This document shows positions 5,684-12,398 of a DNA stretch of 12,398 nucleotides, piece by piece. The stretch lies in NCBI GenBank assembly GCA_030655595.1, contig JAUSNQ010000108.1, forward strand, positions 1-12,398, written 5' to 3'. Position 1 is the first letter of the stretch; every line of letters starts with the position of its first letter. Both the position numbers and the translations under genes were made by a program. Under the pieces are notes generated by a model. It was not told the origin of the DNA and did not search any database. It was given only the letters and a program-made list of their open reading frames with translations. Source of the stretch: Paludibacter sp. GTDB taxonomy: Bacteria; Bacteroidota; Bacteroidia; Bacteroidales; Paludibacteraceae.

Positions 5684-7711
5684 ATGAATGAGATAAACTT
5701 GCCGATTACCGATAATGTACTCCTGTTTCTGGCATTATTGTTAATAATATTATTTGCGCCAATTTTTGCACGCCAAATAAGATTACCGGGAATAGTCGGG
5801 ATTATTATTGCAGGTGTTATTTTAGGTCCCAATGGTTTGAATATAATTGCAATGTCATCTGCAATAGAACTTTTAGGTTCAATTGGTTTACTATATATCA
5901 TGTTTCTGGCCGGGTTGGAAATAAATCTGTTGGATTTTAAAAAGAATAAAGATAAAAGTATAGTATTTGGACTTATAACATTTATAATACCACAGGTTGT
6001 AGGAACTCTTTTATTCAAGATGTTAGGTTTCTCGTGGACTACATCTATTCTGGTTGCCAGTATGTTTGCTTCACATACTTTAGTTGGTTACCCTATAATA
6101 GCAAAACTGGGGATTGTACGAAACAGGGCGGTATTAACGACTGTTGGCGGAACTATATTGGCCGACACCCTTGCTTTATTGGTTTTGGCAGTTGTTGCAC
6201 GATCTGTTACCGGAGTCCTCGACTTCAATTTCTGGGTTTCTTTAGTAATCATGTCAACCATTTATTTACTTGCAGTTATCTATCTGTTACCAATAATTGG
6301 AAGACTCTTTTTCAGGTATATAGATGATGGGATTATGCAGTTTCTATTTGTGCTCGCGGTTGCATTCTTGTGCTCATTTATGGCAAAGGTAATTGGAATA
6401 GAACCCATTGTAGGTGCATTTCTGGCCGGACTAGTATTGAACAGAATGATTCCGGCATCAAGCCAATTGATGAACAGGATACAGTTTGTGGGAAACTCCC
6501 TTTTTATACCTTTCTTCCTGTTATACATAGGTATGATCGTTGATGTGGAACTGCTTTTAAAGTCTCCTGCATCATGGTTAATTATGGTTACTATGCTTGC
6601 AACTAATGTAGCTACGAAATTGGTCTCTTCAAAAATAACTCAAAAGATTTTCAATTTTTCAAAAGCTGAAGGTATGATTATTTTTGGACTTACTACTACC
6701 GAAGCTGCAGCAACACTCGCCGCTACGCTTGTAGGCTACAGACTTGGAATCATTGGTGATGAGATACTAAATGGTGTAGTTTTAATGATATTAGTTACAT
6801 GCATCATTGGACCCTGGATTGTGGAACATTACGGAAAGAAAATTGCCAACGAAAACGCAGGTGAAAAGTTTGAAAGCACCAAATTGCCACATGTATTGGT
6901 TCCCCTATCAAATCCCACCACAGCACCTCATTTGCTATCGGTTGCTTTAGTGCTTAAAAATCATACAATTGATCAGATTTCGGTTCTTTCTGTCGTGACG
7001 GAACAAGCAAAACTTGATGATGAGATGGTTAAAGTTGATGCTTTGTTAAGTAATGCATCTGAATATGCAATTTCCGCCGGCGTAAAACTGAATACATTAA
7101 AACGTATAGATGTAAATATCGCAAATGGCATAGCCCGAGCTGCCTTAGAAGAACATGCCGATTTATTGATTATTGGGTGGAATGGACAAGTTACGACCCG
7201 TGAGCGAATTTTTGGAAGTGTACTTGACCAATTGCTTGAACAAAGTGCTCAATCGGTTTTTGTTTGTAAGCTGGGCAAATCAATCATGAGTAATTCCAGA
7301 ATTGTCTCAAATATACCATCATCATCAATTAAAGAACCCGGCTTTTATGCGGTAATGAAATCGTTGCTGAGCCTCGCCAAAGGCATAAATGCACCACTTT
7401 TATTAACAATGGAGCGTGATATTGCAGCAATAATAAAATCAACAATGAATAGTGAAAAAACAAATGTCGTCGTTCAATACCATCTATTTGCTGAAGGAGG
7501 TAATCAACTCAATGAATTCTCTTCCCTGATTAGAAAAAACGATATTATTTTCGCTTTTGGAGCGCGCCGGCAAACCATGAGCTGGATGCCGTTTGCCGAT
7601 AAACTCCCTAAACGGCTTGCATCCAACTTTGACAATAACAATTTCATCATTGCCTATCCGGGCATTCCTTATGATAAAAGTATAATTACGAATGAATTTC
7701 CTGTAAATTAA
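5684..7711 (+). CDS. CPA2-family cation/proton antiporter with C-terminal universal stress protein domain
   Basis: This 675-residue inner-membrane protein probably exchanges Na+ or K+ for H+. Residues about 10-382 form a 12-13 helix CPA2 (Na_H_Exchanger) core: GVILGPNGL (44-52), MFLAGLEINLLDF (73-85), ASHTLVGYPIIAKLGI (129-144), GGTILADTLALLVLA (155-169), EPIVGAFLAGLVLNR (240-254) and LFIPFFLLYIGM (273-284). The ion-site pair in the sixth helix is A160-D161 instead of DD, ND or QD, so the essential acid is kept but its partner is non-polar. A cytoplasmic USP-type domain follows (about 402-530), carrying the nucleotide-binding pattern G-2x-G-9x-GS exactly (G498, G501, G511-S512). A further weakly similar module (about 550-660) ends the protein. 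This suggests transport gated by nucleotide or cell energy state. It lies 30 bases after the lipoprotein gene and 48 before a second antiporter. Ion specificity is not assignable. Confidence 0.88.
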   Translation: MNEINLPITDNVLLFLALLLIILFAPIFARQIRLPGIVGIIIAGVILGPNGLNIIAMSSAIELLGSIGLLYIMFLAGLEINLLDFKKNKDKSIVFGLITFIIPQVVGTLLFKMLGFSWTTSILVASMFASHTLVGYPIIAKLGIVRNRAVLTTVGGTILADTLALLVLAVVARSVTGVLDFNFWVSLVIMSTIYLLAVIYLLPIIGRLFFRYIDDGIMQFLFVLAVAFLCSFMAKVIGIEPIVGAFLAGLVLNRMIPASSQLMNRIQFVGNSLFIPFFLLYIGMIVDVELLLKSPASWLIMVTMLATNVATKLVSSKITQKIFNFSKAEGMIIFGLTTTEAAATLAATLVGYRLGIIGDEILNGVVLMILVTCIIGPWIVEHYGKKIANENAGEKFESTKLPHVLVPLSNPTTAPHLLSVALVLKNHTIDQISVLSVVTEQAKLDDEMVKVDALLSNASEYAISAGVKLNTLKRIDVNIANGIARAALEEHADLLIIGWNGQVTTRERIFGSVLDQLLEQSAQSVFVCKLGKSIMSNSRIVSNIPSSSIKEPGFYAVMKSLLSLAKGINAPLLLTMERDIAAIIKSTMNSEKTNVVVQYHLFAEGGNQLNEFSSLIRKNDIIFAFGARRQTMSWMPFADKLPKRLASNFDNNNFIIAYPGIPYDKSIITNEFPVN

Positions 7712-7717
7712 TTGTTG

Positions 7718-7725
7718 TATATTTG
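7718..7725 (+). promoter_or_regulatory. Bacteroidetes -7 promoter element (TATATTTG)
   Basis: TATATTTG matches TAnnTTTG exactly and lies in the 48-base gap between the two antiporter genes, 34 bases before the second gene's ATG. No clear TTTG -33 element is seen; the upstream spacer falls within the end of the first antiporter gene. It could give the second antiporter its own transcript in addition to read-through. Confidence 0.5.
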
Positions 7726-7759
7726 CTCAGGATATGTCAAAATCAAGTTGTAATGTTCA

Positions 7760-10048
7760 ATGAAAGGTTATAAATACATACTTTTCTACGTAACAATAAT
7801 AAGTATTGTAACTATCGCATTGTTTTATATCATTTCGGGTGGATCAAAACTTGAAAATGAATTAGAAGTTGCGGCATTAAATATTAAATATGACAATTTG
7901 GGTGATTTCTTTTCAATTATCAAGGCGAATTTACAACACCCTCTGTCAATCCTGCTCGTTCAAATTGTTGTCATAATATTTGTTGCACGCATCGTAAGTT
8001 GGTTGTTTAAAAAAATCGGTCAACCTGTTGTCATTGGCGAAATTATTGCCGGAATTATACTTGGTCCATCATTATTGGGCTTGTATTATCCTGAAATATC
8101 GGATATGATATTTCCGATAAAATCTTTAGACAACCTCCATTTTGTCAGTCAGATAGGATTAGTTTTGTTTATGTTTACAGTTGGCCTTGAACTTGATTTA
8201 AGTGTTTTAAAATCCAAAGCAAAAGAAGCCATAGTTATCGGTCATGCAAGTGCCGTATTTCCATTTGTTGCAGGCCTGTTACTAGCCTACTATCTTTATC
8301 CGCTCTTTGCCCCGGTCAATGTCACTTTTGTATCATTCGCATTATTCTTCAGCATCTCCATGAGCATATCGGCCTTTCCTGTTTTGGCAAGGATTGCACA
8401 GGAAAGAGCGATACATAAGACCAAAACAGGTACCATTGTGATGGCTTGTGCCGCATCTAACGATTTGTTGGTTTGGTCATTGTTGGCTGTTATCATATCT
8501 ATAGTCAGGTCGGGTTCCTTTTTAAGTGCAACTTACACGATAATATTCGGTTTAATCTATATTTTTCTGATGATTAAATTTGTCCGTCCATTTCTACAAA
8601 GGATTGGAGAATTGCATCCGTCAAAAGAAAACCTTAGCAAACCCATTGTTGCAATTTTCTTTACAGTACTCATTTTATCAGCATTTATATCTGAAGTAAT
8701 TGGGATACATGCTTTGTTCGGCGCATTCTTAGCCGGAGCAATTATGCCTGATAACTTAAAATTTAGAAACTTGTTTATAGAAAAAGTAGAAGATGTGTCA
8801 ATTGTACTTCTTTTGCCGCTGTTCTTTGTTTTCACCGGACTTCGCACACAAATCGGACTGATTGACGACCCTCAATTATGGAAAACCGCAGGATTGATAG
8901 TATTGATTGCCATTTCAGGAAAGTTAATTGGAGTTACGTTGGTAGCAAAGATTTTTGGTCAAAACTGGAAAGACAGCTTAATATTAGGGACACTCTTAAA
9001 TACAAGGGGATTGATGGTATTAATAATCCTGAACATTGGTTATGATTTGGGTGTTTTTTCATCCGAAATTTTCACCATGCTGGTGTTAATGGCGCTGGCC
9101 ACAACACTGATGACAGCCCCGTTATTAACTCTAATCAATAAAATATTCGATTCCGGTTCGTCACAAACGGTTAATGAAATTAGCAGAAGCAGTAAATACA
9201 ATATCTTGATTTCTTTTGCTAATCCTGAAATGGGTAAGTCATTGTTACGATTGGCAAATGGTTTTGTCAAAGAATTACATGAAAATGCAACCGTCACAGT
9301 CATGCATCTGGCTGAAAGCAACGAAACACACCAGTATAATATTGAACAATATGAAACTGAGAGCTTTGAATCAATTGTTGATGAATCGGGAATTCTAAAC
9401 CAGAAAATCTCTACGCTGTTTAAAGCATCAGGTGACATTGTTACCGAAATAACAGAAATTGCAAACAAGGGTAACTATGATCTGCTTTTAATTGGGATCG
9501 GAAAATCAATATTTGAGGGCAATCTTTTAGGCAAGATGTTAGGATTTACAACAAGAATCATCAATCCTGATAGACTTATTAATCAAGTTGTTGGCAAAGA
9601 AAATCTGTTTGGAAACATCGCTTTTGACTATAATACACAATTAATACTCTCAAAGAGTGATATCTCCGTAGGCATTTTGATAGACAAGGGCTTAAGGAAT
9701 GTGAATTTGATTATTGTACCTATCTTGTCCGAAAAAGACTTAACAATTTTGAAATACACACAGAAATTAATAAAAAACTCAAAGGCACAAATTACATTTG
9801 TTGACCTCTCTGGCTTTTTAGAAAACAACATCCATTTGAAGGAATCAATCAAACACATTGAGCAAATTGCCCCTAATCATGTTTACTATATAAAGGTTTC
9901 AGCGATACCCTTAGAGTTACTGTCAAAACAAAATCTGATGATTATAAGTGATACCAGTTGGAAAAAAGCAGTAGAACAAAAATATGAATGGCTGGAATAC
10001 ATCCCATCAACACTGATTATTTCAGATAAAACAAATGAAAATTACTGA
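7760..10048 (+). CDS. CPA2-family cation/proton antiporter, CHX-like, with tandem USP-like C-terminal region
   Basis: This 762-residue membrane antiporter is related to, but clearly divergent from, the one just upstream. It has an extra N-terminal helix (about 5-26) and an external linker before the CPA2 core (about 60-460). Core motifs are QPVVIGEIIAGIILGPSLLG (88-107), FMFTVGLELDLSVL (137-150), SISAFPVLARI (202-212), AASNDLLVWSLLAV (231-244) with ion-site pair N234-D235, IHALFGAFLAGAIMP (316-330), LLPLFFVFTGLRTQIGL (351-367) and LLNTRGLMVLIILNIG (412-427). The ND pair and the NTRGL segment resemble plant CHX and KefB-like K+/H+ exchangers. The soluble tail has two USP-like halves: about 479-600, where the nucleotide-binding glycines are degenerate (G579-I-G581), and about 615-755, with ISVGILIDKGL (635-645), a CHX-type signature. 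K+/H+ exchange is the best guess. ATG 7760 is used because the ATG at 7753 runs into a stop within a few codons. Confidence 0.88.
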   Translation: MKGYKYILFYVTIISIVTIALFYIISGGSKLENELEVAALNIKYDNLGDFFSIIKANLQHPLSILLVQIVVIIFVARIVSWLFKKIGQPVVIGEIIAGIILGPSLLGLYYPEISDMIFPIKSLDNLHFVSQIGLVLFMFTVGLELDLSVLKSKAKEAIVIGHASAVFPFVAGLLLAYYLYPLFAPVNVTFVSFALFFSISMSISAFPVLARIAQERAIHKTKTGTIVMACAASNDLLVWSLLAVIISIVRSGSFLSATYTIIFGLIYIFLMIKFVRPFLQRIGELHPSKENLSKPIVAIFFTVLILSAFISEVIGIHALFGAFLAGAIMPDNLKFRNLFIEKVEDVSIVLLLPLFFVFTGLRTQIGLIDDPQLWKTAGLIVLIAISGKLIGVTLVAKIFGQNWKDSLILGTLLNTRGLMVLIILNIGYDLGVFSSEIFTMLVLMALATTLMTAPLLTLINKIFDSGSSQTVNEISRSSKYNILISFANPEMGKSLLRLANGFVKELHENATVTVMHLAESNETHQYNIEQYETESFESIVDESGILNQKISTLFKASGDIVTEITEIANKGNYDLLLIGIGKSIFEGNLLGKMLGFTTRIINPDRLINQVVGKENLFGNIAFDYNTQLILSKSDISVGILIDKGLRNVNLIIVPILSEKDLTILKYTQKLIKNSKAQITFVDLSGFLENNIHLKESIKHIEQIAPNHVYYIKVSAIPLELLSKQNLMIISDTSWKKAVEQKYEWLEYIPSTLIISDKTNENY

Positions 10049-10150
10049 CTACCAACTTATGTATAAGGGAACATGTACCCTCAGCACAAAATACATCTGC
10101 CTTAATTCATTACGATTCATGCTTCTCTTTCTGATTTCGTGTTTTTTTAC

Positions 10151-10158
10151 TATCTTTG
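10151..10158 (+). promoter_or_regulatory. Bacteroidetes -7 promoter element of typA (TATCTTTG)
   Basis: TATCTTTG matches TAnnTTTG exactly, follows a T-run, and is followed by CGCCC. It lies 32 bases before the typA ATG. A -33 TTTG is not clear; a pyrimidine-rich stretch occupies that position. The short leader fits direct transcription of typA. Confidence 0.65.
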
Positions 10159-10182
10159 CGCCCTCAATATTGAATACGTTAG

Positions 10183-11982
10183 ATGCAGAAAATTAGAAAT
10201 ATAGCAATTATAGCCCACGTCGACCATGGGAAAACAACCCTGGTAGATAAAATGCTGATGGCAGGCAACTTGTTTCGCGACAATGAAACAGCGGGCGAGT
10301 TAATCATGGACAACAACGATCTCGAACGGGAAAGGGGAATTACAATCCTCGCCAAGAACGTGTCTATCGATTATCTGGGCTGCAAAATAAATATTATTGA
10401 CACCCCGGGACATGCCGATTTTGGTGGCGAAGTCGAACGGGTACTCAACATGGCCGACGGCGTGTTGCTTTTGGTAGATGCTTTTGAAGGTCCGATGCCA
10501 CAAACAAGATTTGTGCTGCAAAAAGCCCTGCAACTCGGATTGAAACCTATCGTTGTGATTAATAAGGTGGATAAACTGAACTGTCGCCCCGATGAAGTCC
10601 ACGAAATGGTGTTCGACCTGATGTTTCATTTAGATGCAACAGAGGATCAGCTAAATTTTCATACCATATACGGTTCTGCCAAAAATAATTGGATGGCGGA
10701 AGACTGGAAAGTTCCCGGAGACAATATTATTCCACTGTTAGATGCCATCATCAAACACATTCCTGCTCCTGTATTTCTGGAAGGTACGCCGCAAATGCTG
10801 ATTACTTCGCTTGATTATTCAAACTACGTGGGAAGAATCGCAGTTGGACGTGTACATCGTGGTACTTTACGCGAAAATATGGACGTTAATCTGGTCAAAC
10901 GCGACGGCACTGCACATAAATGCAGAATCAAAGAATTACATACTTTTACAGGACTTGGCAGGACCAGAACCACCGAAGTTAAATCGGGCGATATTTGCGC
11001 CTTGGTCGGTATCGACGGTTTTGAAATTGGAGACACGGTCTGCGATATAATGAATCCAGAGCCACTGCAACCCATCGCCATCGATGAGCCTACCATGAGC
11101 ATGGTTTTTACCATCAATGATTCGCCGTTTTTCGGAAAAGAAGGAAAATATGTGACATCCAGACATATACACGACCGATTGGTAAAGGAATTAGATAAAA
11201 ACCTGGCTTTGAGGGTTGAAAAAAATCTGAACTCCGATGTATGGACTGTGTATGGTCGCGGTGTTTTGCATTTATCGATTTTGATTGAAACCATGCGCCG
11301 TGAAGGTTATGAACTCCAGGTTGGACAGCCCAAAGTGATTTTCAAGGAAATTAATGGTAAAAAATGTGAGCCGATTGAGTTGCTGACTATCAATCTTCCT
11401 GAAGAATGCTCGGGAAAAGTCATCGAAATGGCTGCAAACCGAAAAGGGGAAATGTTAAGCATGGAAGTGATCAGCGATCGCATTCAACTTGAATTTCAAA
11501 TTCCATCGCGGGGTATTATCGGCATGAGAAACACCGTGCTGACAATTTCGGCAGGCGAGGCAATTATGTCACACCGTTTTTTAGAATATCAGCCTTTTAA
11601 AGGAGAAATTGAAAAACGTAACAACGGCTCTATCATTGCCATGGATAGCGGTACCGCCTTTGCTTATGCTTTGGATAAACTACAAGATAGGGGGAAATTT
11701 TTCATCCTTCCTCAGAGTAATATTTATTCCGGTCAGGTTGTAGGCGAGAGTTCCAAAGAAGGAGATATGGTTGTGAACGTTACCAAATCTAAAAAACTCT
11801 CCAACATGCGTGCTTCGGGTGCCGATGACAAAGTCAGATTGGCTCCGCCGATTATTTTCAGTCTCGAAGAGGCCCTCGAATACATCAAAGAAGATGAATA
11901 TGTTGAAATAACACCACGCAGCATCCGATTGAGAAAAATCTATCTAGATGAAAACGAGAGAAAAAGAATGACCAAAAAATAA
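10183..11982 (+). CDS. typA: Ribosome-binding translational GTPase TypA/BipA
   Basis: This 599-residue GTPase of the EF-G/EF4 superfamily binds the 70S ribosome and in other bacteria supports ribosome assembly, growth at low temperature and stress responses. All GTPase motifs are present: G1 AHVDHGKTT (11-19), G2 RGITI (51-55) after the ERERGIT switch, G3 DTPGHADF (73-80), G4 NKVD (127-130) and G5 SAK (165-167). Beta-barrel domain II starts at about 203 (TPQMLITSLDYSNYVGRIAV region), followed by the two alpha/beta domains with GRGVLHLSILIETMRREGYE in the middle and the BipA-specific C-terminal domain, where GQVVGESSKEGDMVVNV and IRLRKIYL are typical. Length matches the family. The ATG at 10183 begins MQKIRNIAIIAHVDHGK, the standard N-terminus. 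It has its own promoter and is separated from the antiporter by 134 bases. It lies directly before tig. Confidence 0.98.
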   Translation: MQKIRNIAIIAHVDHGKTTLVDKMLMAGNLFRDNETAGELIMDNNDLERERGITILAKNVSIDYLGCKINIIDTPGHADFGGEVERVLNMADGVLLLVDAFEGPMPQTRFVLQKALQLGLKPIVVINKVDKLNCRPDEVHEMVFDLMFHLDATEDQLNFHTIYGSAKNNWMAEDWKVPGDNIIPLLDAIIKHIPAPVFLEGTPQMLITSLDYSNYVGRIAVGRVHRGTLRENMDVNLVKRDGTAHKCRIKELHTFTGLGRTRTTEVKSGDICALVGIDGFEIGDTVCDIMNPEPLQPIAIDEPTMSMVFTINDSPFFGKEGKYVTSRHIHDRLVKELDKNLALRVEKNLNSDVWTVYGRGVLHLSILIETMRREGYELQVGQPKVIFKEINGKKCEPIELLTINLPEECSGKVIEMAANRKGEMLSMEVISDRIQLEFQIPSRGIIGMRNTVLTISAGEAIMSHRFLEYQPFKGEIEKRNNGSIIAMDSGTAFAYALDKLQDRGKFFILPQSNIYSGQVVGESSKEGDMVVNVTKSKKLSNMRASGADDKVRLAPPIIFSLEEALEYIKEDEYVEITPRSIRLRKIYLDENERKRMTKK

Positions 11983-11997
11983 TTCCTGAAAAATATA

Positions 11998-12005
11998 TAT
12001 CTTTG
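11998..12005 (+). promoter_or_regulatory. Bacteroidetes -7 promoter element of tig (TATCTTTG)
   Basis: TATCTTTG matches TAnnTTTG and is followed by CACCCCC. The same TATCTTTG precedes typA. It lies only 16 bases after the typA stop, so the -33 region falls just past the end of that gene. The distance to the tig ATG at 12128 implies a leader of about 115 bases, much longer than for the other genes here. Confidence 0.6.
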
Positions 12006-12086
12006 CACCCCCGTTAAAACAAATAATCAGTTACAATTAATATTACATAATTTACCATATACAGCACTATATCAAATCGATATTAA

Positions 12087-12117
12087 TAGTAAATAGTAAA
12101 TGTGTAAAATAGTAAAT
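12087..12117 (+). repeat. Three copies of TAGTAAA in the tig leader
   Basis: TAGTAAA occurs at 12087-12093 and, directly abutting, at 12094-12100, then again at 12110-12116, with GTGTAAAA between the second and third copies. It lies 11-41 bases before the tig start in a very A/T-rich, probably unstructured leader. It may simply be low-complexity sequence, or it may act as a translation-enhancing A-rich leader. Confidence 0.5.
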
Positions 12118-12127
12118 TACAAATAAC

Positions 12128-12398
12128 ATGAACATCGTCAGAAAAGACCTCGACTCATCCAATGCAACCATCACCATCAGCATTGAAAAAACAGATTACA
12201 GCGAAAAAGTAGAAAAAACATTGCGTGATTACCGCAAAAAAGCAAACATTCCGGGTTTTCGTCCAGGCATGGTTCCTCTCAATCTGCTGAATAAAATGTA
12301 CGGAAAATCCATTTTGGCTGAAGAAATCAACAAAATAATTTCCGATGAATTATACAAATACATCCAGGAAAACAAGGTGAACCTGCTGGGAGAACCCC
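12128..12398 (+). CDS. tig: Trigger factor, N-terminal part (cut by the window edge)
   Basis: This is the ribosome-associated chaperone and peptidyl-prolyl isomerase that meets nascent chains at the exit tunnel. The visible 90 residues cover most of the N-terminal ribosome-binding domain: MNIVRKDLDSSNATITISIE at the start, then the family signature IPGFRPGMVP (42-51), a loop that contacts ribosomal protein uL23. The signature reads GFRPGMVP instead of the enterobacterial GFRKGKVP, a form common in Bacteroidetes. The stretch MYGKSILAEEINKIISDEL and the ending LLGEP also fit the family. The isomerase and C-terminal domains lie beyond 12398. The start at 12128 is the first ATG after an A/T-rich leader and gives the expected N-terminus. 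Its place right after typA joins two ribosome-linked genes, each with its own promoter element. Confidence 0.95.
   Translation, partial: MNIVRKDLDSSNATITISIEKTDYSEKVEKTLRDYRKKANIPGFRPGMVPLNLLNKMYGKSILAEEINKIISDELYKYIQENKVNLLGEP

Noticed and set aside
9040..9468. A 142-codon minus-strand frame inside the second antiporter gene
   Set aside because: It opposes the end of the membrane core and the start of the USP-like tail, has no recognisable motif and no promoter of its own.
10066..10081. Imperfect palindrome AGGGAACATGTACCCT after the second antiporter gene, considered as a terminator
   Set aside because: It has A-A mismatches in both arms, a short stem with no proper loop, and no T-run after it, so it does not qualify as an intrinsic terminator.
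10824..11294. A long open frame on the minus strand inside typA
   Set aside because: It lies wholly opposite conserved typA domains and its translation shows no domain; it is a by-product of codon use.
1..12398. CRISPR arrays, insertion sequences, tRNA or rRNA genes, and phage or defence genes
   Set aside because: No regularly spaced repeats, transposase-like frames, terminal inverted repeats or RNA-gene sequence were seen on reading through the window.

Overview
The window looks like a piece of a Bacteroidetes (Bacteroidota) chromosome, probably from the Bacteroidales or a relative; the genus cannot be read from it. Three things support this. Several genes are preceded by the Bacteroidetes -7 promoter element TAnnTTTG (near 244, 7718, 10151 and 11998). 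Starts generally lack a Shine-Dalgarno sequence and sit in A/T-rich leaders. The gene content, LytTR/LytS-type regulators and USP-tailed CPA2 antiporters, is typical of the phylum. All genes read on the + strand.

Layout. Positions 1-167 are the tail of a LytTR response regulator. Positions 282-1737 hold a compact LytS/YehU-type histidine kinase overlapping a LytTR response regulator that starts at TTG. A 445-base stretch follows (1738-2182), with one possible 37-residue membrane peptide and a probable promoter. From 2183 a close-packed run encodes a NrtB/CmpB-like permease, a NrtA/CmpA-like solute-binding lipoprotein with a twin-arginine motif, a NrtD-like ATPase, a small unrecognised cysteine-rich lipoprotein, and a CPA2 cation/proton antiporter with a USP tail. 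After a further promoter-like element comes a second, divergent CPA2 antiporter with a CHX-like tail (7760-10048). The last part is housekeeping: typA/bipA (10183-11982) and the 5' end of tig (trigger factor, from 12128), each behind its own promoter-like element.

How the genes may work together. The three ABC genes form a complete importer of the nitrate/nitrite/bicarbonate/cyanate class. No nitrate or nitrite reductase, cyanase or carbonic anhydrase is in the window, so the substrate is open. The packing of the importer with the lipoprotein and antiporters (gaps of 5, 5, 23, 30 and 48 bases) suggests a shared role in anion uptake and ion or pH balance; that is inference. The two-component pair upstream could regulate the transporter genes, but a 445-base gap separates them and no operator was identified with confidence. 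No clearly new defence or mobile system is visible. The least explained parts are the small lipoprotein, the 37-residue ORF, and the linkage of a NrtABD-type importer to paired antiporters.
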